64,000 nt of DNA from Trema orientale (Eukaryota; Streptophyta; Magnoliopsida; Rosales; Cannabaceae): NCBI GenBank assembly GCA_002914845.1, contig JXTC01000007.1, positions 1,068,882 to 1,132,881 on the forward strand, written 5' to 3'. Shown here piece after piece: positions 11,210-22,041 of the stretch. Within the stretch, counting starts at the first letter, position 1. Each line of letters starts with the position of its first letter. The position numbers and the translations under genes are program-made. The notes under the pieces were generated by a model, which did not search any database, was not told where the DNA came from, and saw only the letters and a program-made list of their open reading frames with translations.

Positions 11210-14200
11210 GAGATGCGTGCTTTTTATCGCAGTTAGATCAACACAAATGGAGCTGGTATGTGTTCTAGTCCTGCTATCAGATAAAATTACAGGTTGAGGT
11301 CAAAAACGTCAACATATTAGGTCCTTTACATCTTTACAAATTATTTGTCTGATTGTTGCCATGAAGAACTCTTGAGTATCCATAATGACAGCAACATGTA
11401 TTCCATTAGGAGATGTGTTTGTTTGAGGCTTTTCATCACAGTTGGTTCAAGAGAAACCAACTGAAGACTCTATGGGAGCTTGATGTTATGCAGCAAATGC
11501 CATAATCCAAAGGTCTGGCTGCTCGTTCCCGGAGAAGCCCGAATTTTAACCGAGTCATTTCCTTTTCTGTTCCATTAGCATAATCTACATTTTGATTGTT
11601 GAGAAGTATGTTTCTGGTATTTTGTTCTTTCCAGTTAGTTGCTAGTCAATTTAATGGCTGCACATGGTCGTGACACTATGTTCCTTTAGCAAGTTGAAAC
11701 TAGTTCTGATAATGTCAACTGGATCTGTATGCAATTTCATCTGTTTATAAAGGAGGAAACTAGATAGGCTTTGAGCAATCACCATCTCATGTCAGCTTTT
11801 CAATCTTGATTATGTCATTGGGATTAGAAACAATTTTGTGACATTGCCAACTTCTGGCCAAAATCTCCAAAAATTGGAAACATTTCGTGGGGTTATCTAC
11901 AAGAATTTGAATGCTATTTTTGATAAAATTGACGAAGATGAAATAGTAAAAATATCTTCAATGTATGGTGTGGAAAGTTTCGAGAAGTCTATTCTAGACT
12001 AGCTAGTTCTTGTCTTGGTGGTCTAATCTAATCATATCTGTCTATGTTTTTTTTGCATTTGTAAAACCTATGGGGCCCAAGAAAAAAAGGTGTCTATAGT
12101 TTCTAGCTGGACTCATTAGTGGTTTAAATGGTCACTCTGCCTTAGTCCTTAAATTATTGATCGTGTTGGAAGTTATTGTAGTTTCCTGCAGTAGTGACAC
12201 TTGATTCCTCGTGGGACTTTGACTTTGATAGATGTTAAGTATTAGGAAGTTTCACCCGAAAATGTGAGAAAGAAAATTAGGGTGAGAAAGTTTTGCTTCC
12301 CCAGTTAAAAAAAAAAGAAAAGAAAAAGCAAAATCATACTCAAATTGTTGACTGACGCGGGAATTTCTTACTACATCATTAATTACATTTTTATAGATTA
12401 AAAAAAAAATAATGATATAGTGCCTAACACCACGTAAAGTGACAGTCTGTTATTAGATTACTATAATTATATATTAGATAAGACCCATATAGGACTAAGT
12501 AATTATTTAAGGAGAACTGATTTTCCAACTATCAGCATATCTTTGTCATCTATTCTCTATCTCATCCTTATCTCAGTAATTATTTATTAATGACGAGATA
12601 GTTTCTGAATAGTGATTCATACCATTACCTCTATTTATATGAACCTAAATGGACGAGCTATTTCTTAGTCCATCAAAACACCCAAGTATTTTGGAAAAGA
12701 AAACTTTAATGCTAATTATTAAAATGTTTTACATAAATTTTGTAACTAAAATTTTCAAAAATATTAAAGTAATATATATTTATAATATATATTATAAACA
12801 AATAAATCGGTGTAGGAACGGGGCGAGGTATGTAATCCCAATTCTGACTTTATCCTTGTTTAAGAATTATCAGGATTTCACCACTCCGCACCATAATCCA
12901 TTTAGGTGGGAGGAAAACTACGCATTAGAGCCAGATCATCACGGTGCACTATGACCTAGTTTGATTTAGCTTTTTAATAAGTTAAAAGTATTTTTCGAAT
13001 AATCTGTGAGCTAAAAGGTGCTTGATAAAAACCTAAAAATCAGATTATTCAATAATTTTTGACAAAGTTACAGCCAAAAGTCAAAGCTGATTTATGACAG
13101 TTTTAGCTTTTAGATTATGCTAAAATCTGCACTATCTTTTAATGAATAAATTATAATGACTAAAATACCCTCACTTAAAAGCAAAAATGACAAACATTTA
13201 ATTAAGTTTATTTTCATATCAATTTTTTTAAGAAAAGTATTAATATATTTAAATCATAATTGACTAAAATACTTTTCATATTAGTTATTTTGAAGTAGCC
13301 AAATTGATTCTTTATTGAAATTTTAAATTCAGATGAAAATAAAAGAAATTAAAATAAAATAAAATAAATTTAATTGAGTAACTAATTTAATTGAGTTTAT
13401 TTTTATATCAATTTATTTTAAAAGTATTGATATGTTTAGTATGTACAAAATATGCATAATTGTAAAAAATATTAGTAAGCTATTTTCATAAATATGCATA
13501 ATTGTATAATGATATTTATTTTGGTTATTTTGTATTCGCACAATAATTCAGTCATACAGTTTACCAAATACTTTAATATAGTTTTTTCAAGTCACAACAC
13601 TTTAAAATTATAATTTTCGAAATACTCAGTTATTTTACGCTACAACGAATTTTTTTTTCAACATAACTAAAAGTGTTTTCCTTAAAATCTACCGTTCTAC
13701 TAAACCAACCGTATATCGGTATGTCAAATTGACATTCCTATAAAAATGTGAAACTCGCACGTAAAGCTTTATATAGTGGTTCCGGAACTCCTGTTGTAGC
13801 GACATTGCTCTGCTCACAATAACATTATAAACATTTAATTTGATCTAATCTTTTTCTCTAAGTCCTTTGTTTGGAGCTCAGATTGGTAATGAAGTAGAGA
13901 ATAAGGCACTATTAACTGCCATGAGTGTGGGAATCCGCCGACCAATAAATTTGGTATCTGTCGTTCAGTCAAGAAAGTTGGTTTGGAGATTCTGAAATTA
14001 AATCTTCTAATACGTCCAAGTTTGAAACCATTTTACTTATTATTTTTCTTTAAAAAAACCATTTTACGTAACGCCATAAATGTCATAACTGACGTTACTA
14101 AGCAGTTGATTTTTCCTGCCCCCCCAAAAAAAAAGGCAGTTGGCTTCTCTAACCCCTCATTGGGTTGGTTTTCTTTTTTTTTTTTTTTTAAATATAATAT

Positions 14201-14832
14201 TGGTTCTTAAAATTGAACAAAATTACTAACAAAAATTTACAATGAAGAATTAACAATAAAAAAAAAAAATCCGATTCATGCCAAGTGAACCCTGAACTAA
14301 AGATATTTACACTAACACCCAAAATAAAAAACAAAATTGCGCAGACACTCTATTTACTAATAATGGCTTACTTTTGATGATTAGATTTCGTTTAATAATG
14401 AATGGTTCTCTTTTAAACAGCAATTAATTATCTAAATCAAAACAAATTCTGCAAATTCTGAGTTCATTTTTTATATGTCTTATTCTATGTCCTCAAATTT
14501 TTTTTTTCTTAACACATCTTTTAATTAGAACAACTACAACATATAAAATAACTTATCTTTGTTAAATTCTTTTACTCATAAACTAACATATCTTTGTTAC
14601 TCTTAAACTAACATACAAAAATCAGATTTAATAGACATGGAAGAGATAGAGAAATGAGGAGTGATTTATACACTATACTATTAGTCTTTACAATAAACTT
14701 TTTAAAATATGAGATATTTTAATGACGTTGACGGAGAAAGAGATAGGTGAAAAAGAATGTAGAAATGAGTTTTTTCTATTATTTTTTTAAAAAAAGAAGT
14801 AAAACTTAATTATTAATCTCTACCTATTACAA

Positions 14833-14873
<41 letters not shown>

Positions 14874-15237
14874 AAAAAAAAAAAAAAAAAAACAAAAAAA
14901 AAAAAAAAAAAAACGTACGCACTTTCAAAGTCGAAATCTCACCCAACCCTACCCAAACTAACCCCAGAGGGCAATGTAGAAATGAGATTAGTCATGGCTT
15001 AAACAAAGCAGAGGGACAATTATCTTTTAGGAGTGTTACCGTAATTATTGTTTTTAATTCAAAAGTATTAACTATTAAATATGATTTATCCTTGAAAAAC
15101 GAAAAACAAAAAACAAAACCAAAGAAAAATCCTAAGCGCGTGTTCCCCACCCTCCTCCTGTAAAGCGTGAACCTTTGTTTTCATTGCTCCATTTCCTCTC
15201 TCTTACCAAGCTCATCTTTTCTGAGTTGTAATACCTA
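11210..15237. other. Long intergenic region, AT-rich
   Basis: About 4 kb without a supportable gene. Bases 12950-13730 include stretches such as TTTAGCTTTTTAATAAG and TTTACCAAATACTTTAATAT that resemble common plant MITE sequence, but I could not fix termini. A nearly pure A tract lies at 14834-14913. Several 60-100-codon frames (for example 12649-12954 and 13983-14210) are low-complexity Lys/Asn/Ile or Phe strings and do not look coding. Confidence 0.5.
14834..14913 (+). repeat. Poly(A) tract, about 80 bp
   Basis: This run of A is broken only by a few C. It could be the tail of an old retrotransposed copy, but I found no matching upstream element or target duplication. Such tracts are often misassembled, so the length is uncertain. 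Confidence 0.8.

Positions 15238-15263
<26 letters not shown>
15238..15263 (+). repeat. CT microsatellite in the leader of the membrane-protein gene
   Basis: About 13 CT dinucleotides lie 150 bases upstream of the ATG at 15412. Pyrimidine-rich tracts of this kind are common around plant transcription starts and in 5' UTRs, so this probably lies in the leader or core promoter of the next gene. Confidence 0.8.
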
Positions 15264-15270
<7 letters not shown>

Positions 15271-15411
15271 TCCTCAATCCAAAAACAGAGAAACATTTCG
15301 AATCAGATCAAAACTCCCCAAAAAAAAATAAAAAAAAATAAAAATAAAAAAAAAAAAAAAATTGGTGGGAGTGAGTGGGAAGAGGAGGAGGAGGCTTTGC
15401 TACGTGCCGCC

Positions 15412-16827
15412 ATGAGCGACCACCACAATCACCATCATCATCATCATCCTCGGCTGAGCAATCTCCGGACGACGGCTCAGCTGCTGAAGGAGGCCGGCGC
15501 CACCTTCACCACCAACCTCGCCACCTTCCTCTTCCTCTCTCTCCTCATCTTCTCGTTCCGTACGGTCGTCGAGAACGGGACCCACTTCGTCACCTCCTTC
15601 ATCGACCGCGACCCTTCTCTCAAATCCCTCCTCTCCCGCCTCGACCTCGCCGGGAACAACCACCACCGCCTCCGCTCCTCCGAAGCCCCGTCCCCGGCCA
15701 CCCTCCGCCGCCACCACCGTCGCAGGCCCTTCCTCCACCTCACCAGGGTCGGGACCCTCGACGACGACTTCTTCTCCGGGGACGATGACGACGATCGGAG
15801 CCTGTTCGGGTCGAATCGCAAGGTCCACGTCAATGCCAGCGTTGTGCTGTTCACGAGCCTGAGTTCGAAGATGGGGTTCTCCGATCTGGTGGTTGATAAT
15901 GGGATTAGGGTTTCGGAGGTTGTGCGTCATGGGGTGAGTTTCAGGGCCGAGGAGAGAGACGAAAGCGACGATCGGGAAGAGGAGAAAGATGGGGTCTCGT
16001 CCGGATTGGAGAACGGTCAAGAGTCGGATCGGATTGTGGATTTGCAGTTCTTGGTGAAGGGTTTGGAGCTGGGTCGTCGAGACGCGGCTTTGCTGTTTTT
16101 CCTTGTGAGTTTCTTATCCGCAGCTTATGGTTGGGTCATTCTAGGGTTTCTGGTCACGTATTCATGGGTTTTGGGCACTGTGTTTACCACTGTTGTTAAT
16201 GATCTATTAGGGAGGTTTAGTTCATTTGCTGGTCTAATCTGGGATGGGTCTAGATTAGGGCTAAAGAGGCTTTCTGGGTTCATTCTAATGAGGTGGGCAG
16301 TGAGAGATGCATTGACTCAGCTTCTTGGTTTGTGGTATTTCGGTGAAATCGAAGACCAGTACTCGTTTTTCAAGTTGTTTGTGAGGTTGAAATTGATGCC
16401 ATTCTCGGTTATGTCTCCGTGGATTCGAGGTTTCGAGAAGGAGATTTCCGGGTTCTTGTTTACTTGGTTCATGTTAGATACATTTGTGGCTTTTATATTT
16501 GCTGTTGATGCTTGGATTGCCATTGTTGATTCGAGGAAGAGTGGGAGAGAAATCGTTAAGGAAGGTTGTTATTTGATATCGATGATGTTTAACCAAGCTA
16601 TCCAAATCAAATGTTTGGAAGCTTTGCTTTGTGGGTCGCTAGTTAGGTGGGTTTTAGCTCGGGTTTGTGGGAAGTCTTTTGCCAAGGTTTTTCAGTCCAC
16701 CATGGAAGTTTACTTTATGGTTGCCTGGCTCATATTCTACTTTGCAGCAAGATGTAAAGATGCTAATGCTCAAGGAAGGAGGTTTGGGCGAAGAGAAATG
16801 GAGAACTTGATTGATGGCCTCAGATGA
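15412..16827 (+). CDS. Plant-specific multi-pass membrane protein, function unknown
   Basis: Intronless gene for a 471-aa protein. I chose the ATG at 15412 because it has a strong plant start context (GCCGCCATGAG) and is followed directly by a His-rich MSDHHNHHHHHHP. The layout is a cytosolic-looking N-terminus, a hydrophobic segment at about residues 30-48, a long polar region rich in His, Arg and Asp/Glu (including an SGDDDDD stretch), then several hydrophobic segments in the C-terminal half: the FFLVSFLSAAYGWVILGFLV region, the WFMLDTFVAFIFAVDAWIAI region, and the terminal VYFMVAWLIFYFAAR. I recognise no catalytic motif. It resembles uncharacterised plant transmembrane proteins, possibly the one next to PAL1 in Arabidopsis (At2g37035, from memory). 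The first third is GC-rich and the rest AT-rich, as in many plant genes. Confidence 0.9.
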   Translation: MSDHHNHHHHHHPRLSNLRTTAQLLKEAGATFTTNLATFLFLSLLIFSFRTVVENGTHFVTSFIDRDPSLKSLLSRLDLAGNNHHRLRSSEAPSPATLRRHHRRRPFLHLTRVGTLDDDFFSGDDDDDRSLFGSNRKVHVNASVVLFTSLSSKMGFSDLVVDNGIRVSEVVRHGVSFRAEERDESDDREEEKDGVSSGLENGQESDRIVDLQFLVKGLELGRRDAALLFFLVSFLSAAYGWVILGFLVTYSWVLGTVFTTVVNDLLGRFSSFAGLIWDGSRLGLKRLSGFILMRWAVRDALTQLLGLWYFGEIEDQYSFFKLFVRLKLMPFSVMSPWIRGFEKEISGFLFTWFMLDTFVAFIFAVDAWIAIVDSRKSGREIVKEGCYLISMMFNQAIQIKCLEALLCGSLVRWVLARVCGKSFAKVFQSTMEVYFMVAWLIFYFAARCKDANAQGRRFGRREMENLIDGLR

Positions 16828-18653
16828 TACTCAATGTTAATTGAATGGCATTTTCTCATGGAGACCTCAAGCGGTAAATCAGCGGGTAACCATTCAGTGC
16901 TCTGTTCTCTTGATTTGCAATCCTATTTGATTTAGCACTGCCGTTGTTTGAGTTGTTAGTGGTCACCAGCAATGATTTGTATGTACTTCATCACGAGGCA
17001 ATATACTACTTGTGTATATTCAGCCTGATAATCGATCCTTCATGTGTATATTATTTGCAATCAATTGTTTTGATGCCCTGCAATACGTGTTCTTCTGGTG
17101 ACGATAATGTAAGAGTCAAGAATGGTCATTGTTGGAATTACTTGTGATGATTTAGCTTTGAGCCTTCATTCTTGTGATCAATCGAGTTAAGCAGGACCCT
17201 TTTTTTAATAGTATTTTTTTTGGGATGCACCTTATACGAGGTTTCTTCTTGGTATGTATTAAATTTTCTGCTCTATTGATTGTTTTCTGTATTCCAAAAT
17301 GAATATTAGACAGATAAGCTGTCATGGGAAATTGCAGAGACCTAGAATCGTGAGATACTTTGTTATACAGCAGAGTGAGTTATTGTGGCTTCTTTTGGTG
17401 TCTTTACTCAAACTTTTATTATGAGTTTTTATGATAATATTTTTTGACCTAGGATGCTGTGGAATTGGAGATGTCTTCCGTGTTAGAGGATACAACTTGA
17501 TATACTTGGTGTTCAAATTATAATGTGTATACGAATTCAGGATTAAAGGAATTCGAAAATTTTACAGAAGTTTCAGATAATATGCGTAGGTTCTGTAGTG
17601 AAGATACTTACATTTGAGTTATGATGTTCTATTATGACTTTACGAGTTTTAGAAATCGTAGACATTAAATCCTTAGACTGTAGCTTATGTGCTGGCACTT
17701 TCTTTGTTGATCATCTATAAACTCTTTAGCGTAATATTTTTAACTCTTTTGAATAGAAAAGGTTTAGTTTCGTGGACTGCAGGATCTAGAACTAATAGGA
17801 TCACTATTGATTTCTTTTCCTTTTTTTCCCTTGGTTTGGGAGGTCCTTTGCAATCTATCTAATTCCTGCCCACCGAGTTGCTTAAGGCCGAGTGAAATTC
17901 TGCCGAGACCAACATGCGGTGCTGATGATGCAAGTGAAGATTGTTCATCGTATTAAGAGTTAGAGGTTTCTTGTAAACCTTGTTTTAGATGAATTTGGTA
18001 AGCAGGTTGTCACGGTGTCTTTCTTTCGCCAAGACTTATGTGAACTTGCTTAAAATTTTGACAAGGCATATAAACATTCTATGATAATAATAATCACCCT
18101 TATTCTATGTCTTAATTTGTTGTCGAAAAACAAGGTTGAGTGATGTTCTAAAATGTATGACATGTTTCCGCCGAAAAAGGAATAATGTATGACCAAGTTT
18201 TATGCTCTGTGGTAGTGTGTAAAACTAAGCGAACTAAGCCACCTCTATGCGCGTAATTTCCCATGATAGCTTCCAATATTATTGCTTTTGATGAATAAAT
18301 GGAATAGCTTGAGTCTACATTAGATGCTCCCAGCTGTTGCTGACTTGCTATTAGAGGTGGCTGAGCACCACTAATCAGCTAGAGGGATTAAAGATCGATA
18401 AATCTCATGGGAAAGGCTTGCCTTGCGACACGGAATGTCCGAGAAATTTAGTGTTAATGGTAGAATTTCTCTTCCAGAATGAATTTTTTATTTTGTGGAA
18501 CCATCAAACTAGCTAGCTAGGATGAGCGCATAATATTCTTGCACTCTCGTCCCTGCCAACCCACGGCCCAGGGAAGTTAAGAGGTTCAAAGCTCAATGGG
18601 CATTTGCAAGGCTTTGTCATATTGTGCCCTGAATTGATTTGAGACCTTACGAC
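16828..18653. other. 3' flank of the membrane-protein gene, no gene seen
   Basis: AT-rich sequence with scattered stops in all frames. The first few hundred bases are probably the 3' UTR. I recognise no protein, RNA gene or transposon terminus here. Confidence 0.5.
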
Positions 18654-19048
18654 TGATGCAGTACCAATGCAACTTAAAACTAAATGTCAAACCCATTATT
18701 ACGTAGAGGAATGTTAGCAGCACTCTCTTTTGCACTCTCTCAATCTCAATGCTTAACATGTGAATTCTACTATAGTTTATTACATTATTAAAATATTAAA
18801 CTGGATAGTAAAATTCACGTGTCAAGCTGTAAGACTTGAGAGTGTAAAAGAAAGAGAGAAAGAGAGCGTGTTTAACATTCCTCTTATTATGTGCAAACTT
18901 CAGAGCATAATTATTCTTATGAAAGCAGTTAGAGGAACTAGAGTTATTTTAGGTATAAAATTGATCATTTGTTTCAAGTATAAGGGTGTGAAGAAATAAG
19001 AAAGAACTTATCATAGTTTAGGGAGAGTTTGGTGTCTTTTGAAGTTTA
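18654..19048 (+). repeat. Local duplication, copy 1
   Basis: This segment is repeated almost exactly at 19311-19692, offset by about 657 bp. Shared landmarks are GCAGTACCAATGCAACTTAA, the MITE in the middle, and GAACTTATCATAGTTTAGGG near the end. Copy 1 has about 17 bases more than copy 2 near 18893-18915 (around CAAACTTCAGAGCATAAT). The 260 bp between copies is unique. Confidence 0.9.
18706..18883. mobile_element. Foldback MITE, copy 1
   Basis: The 178-bp element begins GAGGAATGTTAGCAGCACTC and ends with an inverted match, GAGTGT...TTTAACATTCCTC. The arms extend over some 60 bases (GTGAATTCTAC against AAATTCACGTG), so the single strand would fold into a long hairpin. A target duplication is not clear. 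It travelled with the larger duplication and so appears twice. Confidence 0.75.
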
Positions 19049-19310
19049 ATATGAGATGGTGTGTTCTTTATATTAATGGAAACGACGATATGATTTTTCG
19101 ACTTAAAAAACATGTCATTTTATTTAAATTACTGTCCTTTAGAAGTTTGATGATGACAGTGTGTTTATAATAATATACGAAGGACGTAGTTCGTGAAGAA
19201 GATGAGAAATGTGATGACTAAGTGCTATTTGTTAGAGGGGAATGAATGTCGTTTGTTTATTGACATAGCCCAAGGTGTAAACAATAACACCTTAAAACAA
19301 TAACATCTTT

Positions 19311-19692
19311 TCTGATGCAGTACCAATGCAACTTAAAACTAAATGTCAAACCCATTATTACGTAGAGGAATGTTAGCAGCACTCTCTTTTGCACTTTCTC
19401 AGTCTCATTGCTTAACATGTGGATTCTACTATAGTTTATTGCATTATTAAAATATCAAACTGGATAATGAAATTCACGTGTCAGACTGTGAGATTGGAGA
19501 GTGTAAAAGAAAAAGAGAAAGAGAGTGTGTTTAACATTCCTCTTATTATGTGCTATTCTTATGAAAGCAGTTAGAGGAACTAGAGTTATTTTAGGTATAA
19601 AATTGATCATTTGTTTCAAGTATAAGGGTGTTAAGAAATAAGAAAGAACTTATCATAGTTTAGGGAGAGTTTGGTGTCCTTTGAAGTTTAGA
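19311..19692 (+). repeat. Local duplication, copy 2
   Basis: Second copy of the block at 18654-19048, with scattered substitutions (for example CACTTTCTCAGTCTC for CACTCTCTCAATCTC) and one short deletion after TTATGTGC. The breakpoints do not coincide with the MITE ends, so this was a segmental duplication and not two transpositions. Confidence 0.9.
19365..19542. mobile_element. Foldback MITE, copy 2
   Basis: Same 178-bp foldback element as at 18706-18883, carried by the second copy of the local duplication, with the same ends (GAGGAATGTT and AACATTCCTC). Confidence 0.75.
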
Positions 19693-20181
19693 ATGGCAAA
19701 CAAGATTAGTCGCGTTCAAGGGTAGACCAGGAAAATTTGTTAATGGTAGCCTGAAGTAATTGGACCACTGAAACAATAACTATGAAGCATATGTGAATCA
19801 TAAACCATTCTTTTTCTTGAACTATTTTTGAGAATATCACTTTCATTTGGACACCGTTTGTACTCTTCAATGTACATTTGACCACTTAATCTAGGCACAT
19901 ATGGTTTCTCAAAATATTTGGCTCCTTGTGATTTTGTATATACGTATGTGGAAACTGAAGAAATTTGACAACGGAAAATTGTCACAATATTGTGTCAGTA
20001 ATAAATATATGCATATATACACATGTTTATATCTGGTCTACTTGGGGAAGCCTCAAAATTTTAGTCCTGTTTCACTTAATTTGCTTACTTAAGAAATGGA
20101 TTATTTCATTTTGAAACATCTATTCCATACATCGAGCTCATGACAAGTTAGCTATTTAACAAGCTAATAACTAGCTAAATA

Positions 20182-20980
20182 ACGACTTGGGTGCTATGAT
20201 TTCTTTCGAAATAAGATGTTTGCTTCGCCAGCAGATATTCTTATTTCCTATTCCATGATTGCGGAGGTGACTTTATTAGAGGTCTTTTGTGTTTTGTTAT
20301 GGGCCATTTGGAATAGGAGAAATGATATCTTACATAATCAGAACAATAAAGAGGCTGCTACTTTGCTTGATTGGGTTCAATCCTTTCTTTTCGAATTTCA
20401 AGATGGTTTGAAGAGTGCCAATGTGCTTTCTATTCATCAGGGCTGGAATCTGGTTAAGTGGTGTAAACCGTTACCGAGATCTTCTAAGTTAAATGTTGAT
20501 GCTGCCGTAATAAAGGACAGTGGTGTTATTGGTGTGGGCGGTGCTATTAGATATTCGGAGGGCTCAGTTTTGGCTTGCTGGTCTTTGCAGTTGGTTGGTT
20601 ACTTTGATGTTGTTACTAGCGAGTTACTTGCTATTAGAGAAGGGGTTCGTATGGCAATCGAGTTTGGGTGTCCATTGGTTTCTATTGAGTCTGATTCTCT
20701 TTTAGCAATGCAAGCTATTTCAAGTTCCTCTCCGTATTTTGCTGGAGCGTCTATTATTAATGATATTTTGTTTTTTATTTCTAATGCTAGTTTTGGCTCT
20801 TGTCATCATATTCCTCGTTCAGGGAATATAGTGGTCCATGAACTAGCTTCCTTTGCAATTCGTTATTCATTGGATAAAATATAGAGTGACTCTAGCTCAT
20901 ATTTTATTTCAAAATTTGTAATTGCAGACCTTCAGCTATAAAAACGTTTTCCTTTCAGAAAAACAAAAAAAAAAAAAAAA
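20182..20980 (+). mobile_element. 5'-truncated LINE (RNase H end of ORF2)
   Basis: The insertion is bounded by ACTAGCTAAATA at 20170-20181 and 20981-20992, a perfect 12-bp target duplication, and ends in an A-rich tail (20961-20980). It is open from the very first codon after the duplication to a TAG at 20882-20884, as expected for a LINE copy truncated during reverse transcription. The encoded residues are the C-terminus of a plant non-LTR retrotransposon ORF2: LLWAIWNRRNDILHN, then an RNase H domain with KLNVDAAV (Asp), ELLAIREGVRMA (Glu), IESDS (Asp) and HIPRSGNIVVHELA (His/Asn region). Endonuclease and reverse transcriptase are missing, so it cannot move by itself. Confidence 0.92.
20216..20884 (+). 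pseudogene. LINE ORF2 remnant with intact RNase H domain
   Basis: A 222-codon frame starts at an internal Met and ends at the natural ORF2 stop. All recognisable RNase H acidic positions are present (Asp in NVDAA, Glu in SELLAIREG, Asp in ESDS), and there is no frameshift, which suggests a fairly recent insertion. Automated pipelines would probably call this a ribonuclease H-like gene, but the target duplication and poly(A) tail show that it is the tail of a retrotransposon. Start codon and expression are unsupported. Confidence 0.85.
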
Positions 20981-21165
20981 ACTAGCTAAATAGAGAAATC
21001 ATCTACCATTCTTGAACTGATCAATTACATTAATTTGGCGAGCTAACTAGCTAGATAGAATTAATACAGAAGATATTAATTATGTTTACAAATTAATTAA
21101 TTCTACGTAGTGTACAGCAAAAAACAGGGCCACAAATATTAGCACTAATCTCTCAAGACAAGAGC

Positions 21166-21179
21166 CCCCCCCCCCCCCC
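21166..21179 (+). repeat. Poly(C) run
   Basis: A homopolymer of about 14 C lies just downstream of the SAUR stop, in its probable 3' UTR. Its length is likely polymorphic and prone to sequencing error. Confidence 0.8.
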
Positions 21180-21231
21180 AATATTGATCAATGACAATGA
21201 ATTGAGTTTCTCAGTCAACTTCCAAAGCCTC

Positions 21232-21648
21232 TCAGAGACACAGCGAAATCTTTGGCCTATGGTTCTCCGGACAGCTCGCGCAGCGAACGACGCTAAGGAA
21301 AAGGCTCTCGTCGCAGGGAATGCAGAGCTTGGAGTCAGCATTGAAGTCAAACTCATCGCGACTTTGATCGAGCAATGCCTTGAAGAGAGGGTGATTAAGC
21401 AAGCTGATTTTGATGACAAACCTCTTGTAGTTGTAGTCTTTCCCTACGTAGACCACCAAGTGACCCTTTGGAACGTCTTTCGGGATACAGTTCGAGTACT
21501 TCTCTTCATTTTGCATGAAAGGCCACAGACTCCATTGACAACAGTACTCGCAGCCTGGACAAGGACTCACTTTAGTAGTGCTAGTCCCCATATTCTTCCT
21601 CAACTTGTTGATGCATACTTTTACAAACTTTCCCTTCATAGTTTTCAT
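21232..21648 (-). CDS. SAUR-family auxin-responsive protein
   Basis: Intronless gene for a 138-aa small auxin up-regulated RNA protein. SAURs promote cell expansion, many by inhibiting PP2C.D phosphatases and so activating the plasma-membrane proton pump. The core domain is at about residues 56-120: DVPKGHLVVYVG, then YKRFVIKISLLNHPLFKALL, DEFDF and KLCIPCDESLFLSVVRC, all hallmark SAUR blocks. The N-terminus (MKTMKGKFVKVCINKLRK) is basic, as is usual, and is followed by a Cys-rich stretch (CPGCEYCC). Two in-frame Mets exist, at 21648 and 21639; the first gives the longer form. A TATA-like tract lies about 150 bases upstream. Lack of introns and short length fit the family. The plus-strand frame across it is an antisense shadow. 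Confidence 0.95.
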   Translation of the reverse strand: MKTMKGKFVKVCINKLRKNMGTSTTKVSPCPGCEYCCQWSLWPFMQNEEKYSNCIPKDVPKGHLVVYVGKDYNYKRFVIKISLLNHPLFKALLDQSRDEFDFNADSKLCIPCDESLFLSVVRCASCPENHRPKISLCL

Positions 21649-21800
21649 GTCTATATTAACTATGTAAACTGTAAGAAGCTTACTTAGTTTTTAGAGAGAG
21701 GAAAACAAAGAGAGAGAGAGATATGGGGTACTACTACTACTAATACAACTGCTGAGATTGGTAGCTAGTACTGCTTGTTCCAAAGTGAAAGATGTGTGTG

Positions 21801-21816
21801 TATATATATATGTATA
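21801..21816 (-). promoter_or_regulatory. Probable TATA box of the SAUR gene
   Basis: A TATATATATA tract followed by TGTATAG lies about 155 bases upstream of the SAUR ATG on the minus strand, with a GA/CT-rich stretch (21693-21722) between it and the start codon. Position and composition fit a plant core promoter and short leader. The tract adjoins a GT repeat, so it may also be plain simple sequence. Confidence 0.5.
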
Positions 21817-22041
21817 GAGTGAGAAATGGGGTTTTTGTAGCATTAAATGATTGACATGATAGGTAGCTAAGAAGGGCATATGAGCAATGATTTTTTTTTC
21901 TTTTATATAATTTAGTGTGTGATATAAAAATATGATAGTTGCTGCATGAGCTTTACCGTGCTGTACCGTTCGTTCCTTTTTAGTAATGCATCTTGATACG
22001 AAAACTGTACGAACATGAATTGAATTTTTCATAAATGTCAC

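Noticed and set aside
15400..16020. 206-codon minus-strand frame rich in Glu, Val and Gly
   Set aside because: It is the antisense of the GC-rich start of the membrane-protein gene; the length comes from base composition and there is no family resemblance.
20216..20884. A host ribonuclease H gene
   Set aside because: The target duplication, poly(A) tail and frame open to the insertion boundary show a truncated LINE.
21184..21687. 167-codon plus-strand frame
   Set aside because: It is antisense to the SAUR gene, whose minus-strand frame carries every conserved family block.
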